Shown here one piece after another: positions 1-9,500 of a stretch of DNA of 33,142 bases. A model generated the notes under the pieces. It did not search any database and was not told the origin of the DNA. It was given only the letters and a program-made list of their open reading frames with translations. This DNA is from Kribbella catacumbae DSM 19601. GTDB taxonomy: Bacteria > Actinomycetota > Actinomycetes > Propionibacteriales > Kribbellaceae. The stretch spans positions 1-33,142 of the forward strand of contig NZ_AQUZ01000075.1 in the NCBI RefSeq assembly GCF_000372465.1, given 5' to 3'. The position numbers and the translations under genes are program-made. The first letter of the stretch is position 1. The number at the start of each line of letters is the position of its first letter.

Positions 1-1
1 C

Positions 2-394
2 GACCTCGACCTGCGCCCGATCTACCACCGCCTCGAAGACCGGGTCCGCGCCCACGTGCTCATCGTCATGCTCGCCGCCTACCTGACCTGGCACCTGCGC
101 CGATCCCTGGCCCCGCTGACATTCACCGACGAAGATCGACCCACACCCACCGACCCCGTCGCCCCCGCACAACGCTCCGACGCCGCGACCCGCAAGGCCT
201 CCCGCCGAAAAGACCACACCGGCCAACCCGTCAGGTCGTTCCGTGCACTGCTCGACCACCTGGCCACCCTGACCCGCAACGACATCCAATACGGCCCCGA
301 CGGACCCGTCGTACCCACCCTGGCCATCCCCACCAACACCCAACGCCGCGCCTTCGAACTCCTCAACACCGTCATCCCGCTGACCCTGAAGTAG
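2..394 (+). CDS. Transposase C-terminus, IS1634/IS4-like (partial)
   Basis: This is the 3' end of a transposase; the 5' part lies outside the window, and the frame is open from base 2 to the TAG at 392-394. The translated start reads like DLDLRPIYHRLEDRVRAHV followed by a hydrophobic helix and a YLTWHLRR segment. That arrangement (RPI-H-x-EDRVRAH, then a helix ending in W-H-x-R) is the usual C-terminal block of IS1634-type DDE transposases, downstream of the last catalytic Glu. The tail ending near PTNTQRRAFELL is also typical. Family assignment rests on motif memory; subgroup is uncertain. It is followed by a strong hairpin at 420-446, which probably ends its transcript. Whether the element is complete cannot be judged here. 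Confidence 0.75.
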   Translation, partial: DLDLRPIYHRLEDRVRAHVLIVMLAAYLTWHLRRSLAPLTFTDEDRPTPTDPVAPAQRSDAATRKASRRKDHTGQPVRSFRALLDHLATLTRNDIQYGPDGPVVPTLAIPTNTQRRAFELLNTVIPLTLK

Positions 395-419
395 ACAGAA
401 CCCCCACCCGCACAAACCA

Positions 420-446
420 CGAACCCCCTGCTCAGCAGGGGGTTCG
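420..446 (+). terminator. Perfect 13-bp stem hairpin after the transposase
   Basis: Two perfectly complementary 13-nt arms (420-432 and 434-446, CGAACCCCCTGCT and its complement) are separated by a single base, 25 nt after the transposase stop. In an RNA the innermost pairs would open to form the loop. There is no clear U tract, as is common in actinobacterial terminators. It probably terminates the transposase transcript or blocks readthrough across the insertion sequence edge. Confidence 0.6.
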
Positions 447-560
447 CCATGTCACAGCAGACGTAACTTCGGACTAGCCGTGGGGATCCGAGCTCGGTTG
501 AGTGATCCGCTGAATAGTCGGATTGTCACACCGCGACGGATTCCTGAGCGTGTGCAGTAG

Positions 561-752
561 GGCAGCATCGTCAGGCTGCACCCTGGCAGGGCCAGCAAGG
601 TGATCGAGCGCGACACCTCCGACGGCTACGACCGCATCATCAAACACCGCCAACTCGAATCGGCCGGCACCACCAAGACCACCGACATCACCTTCGGCGC
701 GCTCGAGCGAGTCGGCACGAGCTACAACTGCAGTAGTAATCCTGTCATGTGA
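561..752 (+). pseudogene. Decayed gene fragment of unknown function
   Basis: A stretch reading in one frame from about 561 to the TGA at 750-752 has strongly GC-biased third codon positions and a protein-like composition (for example ERDTSDGYDRIIKHRQLES and TTKTTDITFGALERVGTSY). It has no credible start, because a TAG lies in frame at 558-560, and it loses its coding character after about 731. I read it as the remnant of a gene cut by insertion or deletion beside the transposase. I do not recognise the protein. The bases just after it hold a diverged inverted repeat (GTCATGTGAC near 743 and its imperfect complement near 766-776), which might be an insertion scar. Confidence 0.4.
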
Positions 753-1253
753 CTGGAATTCCTGTCGTATGACATGCTGCCCATCTTGTCGGTGCCACTC
801 GCCGCCAAGCCAGGCGAATAGAGCCGTTCGGATTGTTGCGGGGCCGTTGTTGAGAGCCCGGCTGGCTGCGGTGGCTGGAGTGTCGTGGCGACGCCAGGTC
901 GGTGGGTTCGGCTCGGAGTACGAGGACAAACTGCCTGTGCCGCTCAATGCCGGTTCACAAGGCCGACCGGGGTGATATGTCGTACGCGGGCTGGTGGCTC
1001 GGGGTGGCGTGGCCGGGTGGCTGGACTTTGGGCATGGGCCAGTGCTCCAGCCGGAGTTCGTGCTACTGGCTTGAGCAGTTGGCGGCCCGGACCGCCACCA
1101 CTCACTAACCTCGACTCGTTGTATCCGGCTGAGCGTGCGCGGGCGCGCTCCCGGGCAGAAATGGCAAGTTGGTGTGTGGTGGCGGTCCGGTCCCGCCACC
1201 CCAAACATGAGCGCGGTACGGGTGCTCGGTGACGGTCTCGTGCTGGCCGGGAG
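753..1253. other. Intergenic region without a convincing gene
   Basis: About 500 bases between the decayed fragment and the 3' end of the DUF1906 gene. Open frames exist on both strands but none has a ribosome site, sensible codon bias or recognisable product. The only clear structure is the 104-bp inverted-repeat element at 1087-1190. Confidence 0.6.
1087..1190. repeat. 104-bp inverted-repeat element, copy 1
   Basis: Perfect 15-nt terminal inverted repeats, CCGGACCGCCACCAC at 1087-1101 and its complement at 1176-1190, enclose about 74 bp. The same termini and nearly the same total length occur at 20774-20877 and 21761-21863. The interior shares CTGAGCGTGCG with the third copy, and GTTGGTGTGTGG leads into the right arm in both. 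Its right end is 63 nt from the stop codon of the minus-strand DUF1906 gene. It is probably a non-autonomous mobile repeat or a repeated 3'-end structure. Confidence 0.7.
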
Positions 1254-3290
1254 TTAGCTGACGGTGAGGACCTTTGAGGGGGTTTGGGTGCCTTGGTGGT
1301 CTGCGTCGGCTAGCCAGACGACTCGGTAGGTGTGGGTGCCTCGGGTGGTTGGCTTGATGCTGAAGGCGTACTTGCCGTTGGTCGTCAGCTTGCCGGTGGT
1401 GACGGCTACCCAGGTGGTGCCCGACCTGCGCTGCAGGTAGGCGGTTGTCCCGGCGTGCGGCGGGTTGAGGTAGCCGTAGAGGAGCGTGCTCGCGCCGAGC
1501 CTGATCGCGGCCGGCGTCAGGTAGCCCGACAGCGCCGGACGAACCTCCACCAGTACTGCGCTGCTCCGTGAACCCAGCAGGTCGGCCGAGCCGTTGTAGC
1601 CCCACATGTAGTAGGTGGAGACCGCCGGCTTCTGCAGTGAGGTGGCGTCACCGGTAGCCGAGGACGTGACCGTGGTGAGTGTCGTCCACCTCGTCGCGTT
1701 CTTCGCCTTCGAGTACAGCGTCATCGGTACTCCGGACAGCCCGGCCGCCGTGTCCGCCCGGGTGGCTTTGCTGCTGAGGGTGATTCCGCCGGTGTACATG
1801 GTCGAGGTGGGACTCGCTGCGATGGTGGCACGCGTGCCGGCCAGGTAGGTGTCCGCTCCGGGACCGATCTTGCCGGTGGTGTCCTTGATCCAGGCGCGGA
1901 ACGTGTAGCTGGTCGCCCCCGCCAGGCCGGGGGCGCTCGTAGTACTGGCTGTGCCTGCGTAGACCGCGGTACCGCTGGTCGGGAGTGCGGGCGGGGTGGC
2001 GCCGGTGTTGCGGCGCACGATCACCTGGGCCAGCTTGGTGCCGGTCGGGACGGTCCAGCGGAGTGCGGCCGCTGCGTTGGTGCCGGTGGCGTCGAAGCCG
2101 GTCACCGGGACAGGCGGTGCTGTCAGGTTCAGCGCGTTGCCGTCGATGTTGATGCTGACGCCGCCGTGGGTCTCTTTGACGTTGCCGACGTTCTGGTGCA
2201 CGCGTTGGTGGTTGGGCCAGTAGGTGGCCGGGATGAAGCGGCTGGTGCCGGCCGGGGTCGATCCCCAGTGGGCGAACCACAGGTTGTCCGGCCGCGTGTA
2301 GGCCGTGCTGTTGTAAGCGCTGGACAGATCGACCCCGCCGGAGCCCGCACCGACGTACGTACCGCCGACGTAGCCGCGGGAGTTGAGCTCCTGCGTCCAG
2401 CCGCTCAGGTAAGACAGTACGGAGGCCTTGCAGGACGCGGTCGACGGATAGTTCTCGATGTCGCTGTAGATCGCACTACGCGGCGCGAACCCGAGTGCTT
2501 GCGCCGCCACGACGGCGTTGGCTGCGGCAGCACGGCCCTGCGCCAAGGCGGTGGCGGGGACCGTTGACATTTTGCTGCTGAAGGTGGTGCACGGAGCCTG
2601 CATGCCGACATCGATCAACAGGAACTGCCAGGCCTTCGCAGCGTTCGCGGCGACCCACTCCGGCGTCAGGTTGGGCTGGTCACAGGCACGGAGGTCGCCG
2701 CTGATGTAGATGCCGACCGCTCGGTACGGCGAAGCCGGATACTTCCAGGCGTCCATCGCCGTCTGGCTCGGAGCCGTGCAGGTGTCGAACCCAGGAGCAC
2801 CGATAGTCCCGGTGGCCACGATCGAGGGTGCCGCTTGAGCCTGTGCCTGCCGCGGCTGCTGGACCGCCTGAGCCTTCGAGGTCACCTTGCCGGAGGCCAG
2901 CACCTTGCGAGCGACCTGGTCAGCGCCACGAGCGTGGTACGCCGTCGCCAGCACACCGGCGCCTGCTACGGCGACCTGGAGTTCACCGTCAGTCGACCGA
3001 GCCGCCTTGGTCAACGGCTCCAGTACAAGCCCTTCACTGCGGCCGACCAAACGCGAAGGACAGTCGGCCTGCCCAGTACTGCGACCCAAATACACCGCGG
3101 GCCGGTCGAACCGCACACAAGCTGTCGGATCCTTGGCCAGATCCACCACCGGCCAGCTCGCCGGGACAGTCACTTCATAGCCTCGATAGGAAACGGTCTG
3201 GTCAGCCGCTCCCTGGGCCGCCCCTCCAGCGACCACTCCACCCGTCAACGCCACAACAACCGAAAGCACAACAGGCCTGACTAGCCTCAC
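1254..3290 (-). CDS. Secreted DUF1906 glycoside-hydrolase-like protein with FnIII and Ig-like domains
   Basis: The product is 678 residues from the GTG at 3290, chosen because GAGGAG (3297-3302) sits 6 nt upstream and a signal peptide follows at once (VRLVRPVVLSVVVAL, cut after about GAA at residue 30). A longer reading from 3374 lacks such support. Residues about 165-386 match the DUF1906/Rv2525c-like TIM-barrel family: PGFDTCTAPS at the start, the strand-like YRAVGIYISGD, then AIYSDIENY with acidic residues at the barrel mouth. Residues about 388-475 resemble fibronectin type III, and the rest two Ig-like modules; the last has the common LQRRSGTTWVAV core. DUF1906 proteins are exported and thought to act on cell-wall or extracellular glycans; the substrate is unknown. 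It is transcribed divergently from the giant RTX gene, suggesting shared control at the cell surface. Confidence 0.8.
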   Translation of the reverse strand: MRLVRPVVLSVVVALTGGVVAGGAAQGAADQTVSYRGYEVTVPASWPVVDLAKDPTACVRFDRPAVYLGRSTGQADCPSRLVGRSEGLVLEPLTKAARSTDGELQVAVAGAGVLATAYHARGADQVARKVLASGKVTSKAQAVQQPRQAQAQAAPSIVATGTIGAPGFDTCTAPSQTAMDAWKYPASPYRAVGIYISGDLRACDQPNLTPEWVAANAAKAWQFLLIDVGMQAPCTTFSSKMSTVPATALAQGRAAAANAVVAAQALGFAPRSAIYSDIENYPSTASCKASVLSYLSGWTQELNSRGYVGGTYVGAGSGGVDLSSAYNSTAYTRPDNLWFAHWGSTPAGTSRFIPATYWPNHQRVHQNVGNVKETHGGVSINIDGNALNLTAPPVPVTGFDATGTNAAAALRWTVPTGTKLAQVIVRRNTGATPPALPTSGTAVYAGTASTTSAPGLAGATSYTFRAWIKDTTGKIGPGADTYLAGTRATIAASPTSTMYTGGITLSSKATRADTAAGLSGVPMTLYSKAKNATRWTTLTTVTSSATGDATSLQKPAVSTYYMWGYNGSADLLGSRSSAVLVEVRPALSGYLTPAAIRLGASTLLYGYLNPPHAGTTAYLQRRSGTTWVAVTTGKLTTNGKYAFSIKPTTRGTHTYRVVWLADADHQGTQTPSKVLTVS

Positions 3291-3358
3291 CAAAAGCTCC
3301 TCACAACGACGGACGGCTGACCCTACCGGCCCGCCGACTCGGCCACGCCGGACACCTG

Positions 3359-3374
3359 TTGCAGCTTGCTGCAA
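3359..3374. promoter_or_regulatory. Operator-like inverted repeat between divergent genes
   Basis: TTGCAGC and GCTGCAA form perfect 7-bp arms around a TT centre, in the 255-bp gap between the DUF1906 and RTX genes. The size and symmetry suit a dimeric repressor such as a LacI- or TetR-family protein, and the position would let it control both genes. No binding partner is evident in the window. Confidence 0.35.
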
Positions 3375-3438
3375 TTTCCGGCGGTGGTCGGGAGCAGCCT
3401 GGGGAATGGTGAATGAGTGTTGAAGTTCGGCTGAGGTA

Positions 3439-3467
3439 TTGCGTGGCTACTCTGCGTGGCTTACCTT
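3439..3467 (+). promoter_or_regulatory. Possible promoter of the RTX gene
   Basis: TTGCGT (3439-3444) and TACCTT (3462-3467) are spaced by 17 bp, an acceptable fit to the principal actinobacterial sigma factor. Transcription would begin near 3474, leaving a leader of about 70 nt before the ATG at 3546. Confidence 0.35.
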
Positions 3468-3545
3468 TCGAGGCAGCGGCTGGGGGGTCGCCCATCGCGC
3501 AACCGTGGGGGGAGCGCGGGCCCTGGGCCGCGGGGGTGGACTCTG

Positions 3546-6500
3546 ATGGGTCTTTTGCGTCTTGCGTCGTCGCGTCTGATTTCGGTTGCCGTGGCCATCA
3601 GTCTGTTGGTCGGCATGCTCGTCTACACCCCGAGGCCGGCTCGTGCCGCCGCTGACGGGGTCGATGATCTGCTGGGCCTGCTGGGAGTCGGTGGTTCGCC
3701 CGACAGCCTGGCGGCCTGGACGGCTGGGTTAGGGGCCGTTGACAAGCTGAAGGAACCGCTTCCGCTGATCGGGGCGAGTCCCGGCGGGTTGCTCGGGCTC
3801 AATGACCTGTTCGGTAAGGCGGTGACGGACGAGTTGCAGTCGGCCACCGACTTCGGTGATCTCGAGGTGGACAAGGACATCACCATCGACGGCGGCCGGG
3901 CCGGTCACCTCAAGACCACGGTGAGCGATCTCGGCGCGGGCAAGAAGCTGGACATCGTCGTCACCGTCGACAAGACCGCCACCGGCCAGGACCTGCGCCT
4001 CAGCAATGCCTCGCCGAAGGTCGAGCTCTCGGTCTCCGACGGAGTCACCGTCGCCCTGAAGTCGCGGCTCGCGCTCAGCGTGGTCTGGACCGGTACCGGC
4101 GACGACAAGGTCTACCTGGTCAGCTCCACCGGTACGCCGCGACTCGACCTGGACGCCCATGCCAGTATCGAGAACGCCACCGCGAAGGCGGCGATCGGCA
4201 TCCTCGGCGTCTCGCTGACCGGCTCCTCCCTCGACGTCGACGCCCACTTCGTCGGCACGGTCAGCGATCCGGACAACGACGGCAAGCTGTTCTTCAGCGG
4301 TAACGGCGAACTGGCCCAGGCCGGTTCGCTCGACGGCCTCGTCACGGTCGGTCTCGACCCGCAGGGATCGCAGCCGATCGACGCCACCGACGCGGGCTCG
4401 CGCGGCTCGGTGCACGCGACCTTCCAGCTCGGCGCGGCAGCGGCGGGTATCCCCGCCGCCCTGCCGAGCGAGATCAGCGCCACCGTGCAGGTCGACTGGA
4501 ACGACATCGGCACCGGTACGCCGGTCGTCAGCGCGCCCGACCTGGCCAGCACCGTCGGCCGATTCCAGAACATGAGCCTGCAGGACCTCGCCGAGGGCCT
4601 GGCCCAGGTGGTGGCCACGCTGACCGCGATCCAGAAGGCGAAGTACGACCCGGACGGCGCGGGTCCGCTGCCGTCGACCGGTGACCTGGACCTGCCGTTC
4701 ATGAAGGGCACGCTCGCCGACGCGATCCAGATCAACGCGGTGCTGAAGGACTTCCTCGCCAAGCACACCGTCCCCGCCCCGACCGATCCCACCTACGCGG
4801 GCCAGGATCCGGCGCAGGCGGGCAAGCCGACCTTCACCTCGCTGCAGGACCTGCTCAAGAAGCTCGACGACGCCTCGGACATCTCGCTGGGCAACCTGGT
4901 CTGGGATGTCGCGACCAGCAAGCTCGCCCTCACCCTGGCGATGACCAAGGCAGCGCCGAACACCCCGGTCGAGCTCGACCCGATCAGTGTCGAGGCCTCC
5001 GGTCAGACCGCCGTGTACGGCGCCAAAACGCTGACCGTCGCGGGTGCCGGATGGGCCGTGAACCAGTGGATCGGCCGCCGGGTGGTGGCCGGGACGTCTG
5101 CTGGTGAGGTGGCCAGCAACGACGCGAGCACGATCACCCTGAAGGCGGATTGGGCCGGAGGACAGCCGATCGGCAACCCGCCGTACGTGATCGCCGGCGC
5201 GGAGCCGCATGTCGGTGCGGTGACCTTCGCGAACCGGATCGACTCCGGCGGGCACGGGATCGTCAACGCCAACGCGGACCAGACCTTTGCCAAGGTGACC
5301 CCGTCGTTCACCGCCTCGCTCACCTTGGTGCTCGACCTGCAGGACCCGAAGACCGGTGCCGCGTGCAACGGATTCCTCGGCTCCACGCAGGCTTGCCCGT
5401 TCACCCAGCACAACGGCCCGCTCGACATCGTCGTCCCGGCCCTGCCGCTGAACACCGATCGGGTGATGATCCGCACCGGCGGCTCGCTGTTCGCCGCGGA
5501 CTTCCCGATCGAGACCGCTGTCGACCTGACCGCGAACGCGGGCTTCTTCAAGGTCCACCTGACCGGCCAGCTGAAGGTCTGCAACTCCTCCCTGGGCGAC
5601 ACCTGCCCAGCCGGTACGCCGTCCGGCCACATGCTGTCCGTCGGGTTGAAGCAACAGGGTGATGCCCAGCACGACCTGCGGCTGTCCGAGTTGTTCAAGC
5701 AACTCGTGGACGGTCCGCAGAACCTGCTCGACATCGACGCGAACGTCCGCGCGTACGGCGACCTGTCGGTGACGGTCCCCGAAGCCCCACAGTTCCTCCC
5801 GGCCGGTGCGACGACGAAGCTCACCGCGAAGTGGGCCGATCTGACCGATCCGGGTTCGGCGGTCCTCGACACCAGCGATCTCGCCGAGATCTTCAAGCTC
5901 GACTTCGACGCCGCCGACCCGAAGGCGCTGTTCACCGCGCTCATCAAGACGCTGCAGACGCTGTCGAAGCAGCTCGCAGCATCCAACCCGTCAGCCGGCG
6001 GTGGCGTTTTCGACAAGGACATCCCCGGCCTCGGCAAGTCGTTGCGCGATCTGCTGGTAAGCGACGAATCGAACGCCGGTGCTGGCGTCAGCTTCGGCGC
6101 GAACACGGTGGTCGACAACACCCGGGCCGACGGCAACCTCTTCACCGCGGCGCTCGTCGGCCGCTCGGTCGTGGTCGGCACCCAGGTGGGGATCGTCCAG
6201 GCCGTGTCGGCGGATGGGAAGACCCTGACGCTGACCAAGGCCTGGGAGTCGGCGCCGGCCGCCGGCACGCCGTACATGATGCGGTCGGCGTTGGATGACG
6301 TCACGGACCAGTTGCTGGCGAACACGCCGGACAACATCCAGGACGCGGTCGAGTTGCTGAACAAGGCGCTGGGCACGGACAGCGTCAAGTTCCGGTACCT
6401 CGAGGTCGGCGGCGAGCCGAACCTGGTACTGGACGTCGACTGGAAGCGTGGCTACCGGGCCGCTTCACCGATCAAGCTTGCCCTGGGCAACTTGAATGGT

Positions 6501-9500
6501 GGCGACCAGACGTTCGCCGGTGCCCAGGCGACGGGCCTGGCCCAGGTTCAGGTGGACGGCCGGGTCAAGGTCGGCCTGGTCATCCCGCTCAAGGCCGGGG
6601 AAGGTCCGGCCGACGGTACGGCGTTGAAGGTGCTGGAGGACTCGTCGATCAGCGTCGGCGCCAAGGCACAGCTGACGAACGGCACCGTCCAGGGCGTGGT
6701 CGGCCCGCTGAGCATCTCCCTGGGCAACCCGACCGCGGGCGCGCCCGACTCCGAGAAGGCGCAGGCCAAGGCGGATCTGAGCATCGCGCTGGCCAAGACG
6801 GGCGCGGTCGCCGACACTCCTGTCTCGTTCACCGACTTCATCGATGACGTCGGCGTGAACTTCAACGCCACCAACGGAACGGTCAGCTGTGGCGAGACGC
6901 TCGACACTCCGCTGATGGTGTGCGGCAGCCTGCCGATCTTCCTGAACAACTCGGGCGCGGACAACGGCTGGGTACCGATCGGCCAGATCGCCCTGCGCGT
7001 CCCCGACTCGACCAACCCGGCGGACCTGCTCGATCTCGACGACAACCTGCCGGCCCCGGACGCGGCCAAGAAGGAGCTCGAACTACCGGCCGATCTGGGC
7101 CAGCGGCTGGCGGACGCGTTGCTCGACTTCAAGAACTTCGGCGACGGCCTGGAGGGCTATCTGGCCGCCGTCGAGCAGGCTTTCCGGACGGCCAGCTTCC
7201 AAGGAAAGCTGCCGTTGATCGGCGAGGACCTGCAGCAGGGTGCTGACTTCATCGGCGATCTGCGGACCAAGCTGCGCAGCTCGATCTGGAACGAGCTGCC
7301 CGGTGGCGGCCGGCCGGCGAACTCCAAGGAGTTCAAGGACTTCATCAACACCAAGCTCGCGGCCGCGCTCGCCGAAGTACAGATCGCGGCGACGGAGGTG
7401 ACCGTCGACTTCGACTGCACCGCAACGCTGGCGAAGGCGGCGGCTCCGACCGTGGCGGAGAACCCGGCGAACACCGGTACTACGACGTACGAGTACAAGG
7501 TGGTCGCCTATCAAGGGACGGGCGAAGGCACTGCCGGGGACACGATTCCAAGTGATCCGGGCCAGACGGCCAAGGGCCCGGCGACTCTGGACGACACCCA
7601 CTTCAACCACCTCACCTGGGCGTCGGTGCCGAACGCGACCGGCTACAAGGTACTGCGTAAGGCGCCCGGCGACTCGGACTTCAAGCTGATCAAGAAGGCC
7701 GGCAACGTCCTGGTCCACGACGACAAAGGCGCGGACGCGGCCGCCGACTACACGGCGGTGGCGCAGGAACCCGACCTCGAGATCTGTAGCATCAACGACA
7801 TCGGCGGCGTCTTCCTCGAGTTCACCGCCCGGCGCGGCAACGTGAGCTCGGCCAAGGGCTGCGAGAACACCGACGCGCCGAAGCCTTGCTTCCACACCTC
7901 GTTGCCGCTGGACATCGGCATCCCCGGTCTGGCCCTGCGGCAGGGCAAGGAAGGTACTGACGGCATCACCGTCGACGCCGGCTTCGCGCTGCACTTCAAG
8001 CTCGGGCTGACCAAAGCCGACGGCTTCTTCATCAACACTCACGACGGCTGGGGTTCGGACAACAAGGCGCGGCCCGAACTCCAGGTCGGCCTGGCCTTCG
8101 ACCTGCCGGACACCATGGTCGCCGAGCTCGCCTTCATCAAGATCAACGTCGACAAGGCGACCGGCGAGGGGCACGACCCGACCAAGTCCTTGTTCGCCGG
8201 TGCGTTCCAGATCGACCTGAAGGCGCCCGGCGAGGACAGCTGTTTCAAGGGCACCGAGGACGCCTGCACGGCCGACGAGACCGCCAAGATCAAGTTCGCC
8301 GATCTCGGCAAGGGCGGCGAGCTGTTCGGCGTCTCGCTGGCCGGTGGCTTCACGATCGACTGGATCGTGGAAGCGCAGGTGGACTCCGCCTTCCCAGGGG
8401 TCCGGGCGAACTTCCAGCTCACTTGGGCCTTCGACAACTTGGCGCCGCAGGACTCGGGCGCGCCGTACATCGCCTTCAAGGACGTCGGGATCAGTGCCGG
8501 CAGCTTCTTCGAGGGACTGCTCGGCGATGTGGTCAAGGAGATGAAGCGGGTCACCGGACCGCTGCAGCCGGTGATGGACACGCTCTATGCGCCGATCCCA
8601 GTACTGTCCGATCTGAGCCGGATGGCTGGTGGCGGTGACGTCACGTTGATGACGTTGGCCAAGTCGTTCAGCACGCTGGCCGGTGGGCCGAAGCTCGACT
8701 TCGTCGACACGATCAAGTCGGTGATCGAGTTCATCAACCGGCTGCCAACCTGCAGTCCGGACGTGGACAACGACTGTTACGTCCCACTCGGCGACTTCGA
8801 GATCGCCGGCGACAAGGCGCTGGAGACGAGTAACTCGCCGAGCACCGCGGACAAGATGTACAAGGCGACGAACGCGAAGTCCGGTACCGAGGTGAAGAGC
8901 AACCTCAACGGCAAGAACGAGAACCCGGCCGCGGGCGACAACCCGATCTTTGGTGGCACCGGGCTGGCTCCGGGCGAGGGCGACGCGGAGAAGTCCGGCA
9001 TCACCTTCCCGATCCTCGAGCAGCCGGCCAAGGCGTTCAACCTGCTGATGGGCGGCGACGTCACGCTGGTCGAGTTCGACTCCGGTCCGCTGACGCTCGG
9101 CTTCAGCTGGCGGCAGGCCTTCGGTCCGGTGTACGCGCCGCCGCCGGTCTTCGTCACGCTCGCCGGCTCGGCCAGTGTCAGCCTGCGGATCGTCGCCGGA
9201 CTGGACACGTACGGCATCCGCAAGGCGGTCGAGGCGGCGCAGAACGGTGCGCCGGTGGACGCTGTCGACGTACTGGACGGGCTGTTCTTCAAGACCGTCG
9301 ACGACGCCGGTACGCCGATCCCGGTGGTGCAGTTGACCGGTGAGATCGCCGCAGGTGCCGCCGTCAGCGCTGTGATCATCACGGTCGGCATCGAGGGCGG
9401 CCTGCGGTTGACGATCGGCTTCTACTGGAACGATCCGAACGACGACGGCAAGTTCCGGGTCAGCGAATTCCTTCATGCGGCCTTGAACAACCCACTGTGC

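Noticed and set aside
2..752. Complete insertion sequence with both ends in the window
   Set aside because: Only the transposase C-terminus is present and no matching terminal inverted repeat or target duplication can be defined from this side alone.
474..1208. Minus-strand frame of 244 codons in the left intergenic region
   Set aside because: It crosses the gene remnant antisense and the inverted-repeat element; composition is not protein-like.
3729..9476. Several long minus-strand open frames opposite the giant gene
   Set aside because: Same shadow effect of high GC third positions; the plus-strand frame is continuous and starts with a signal peptide.
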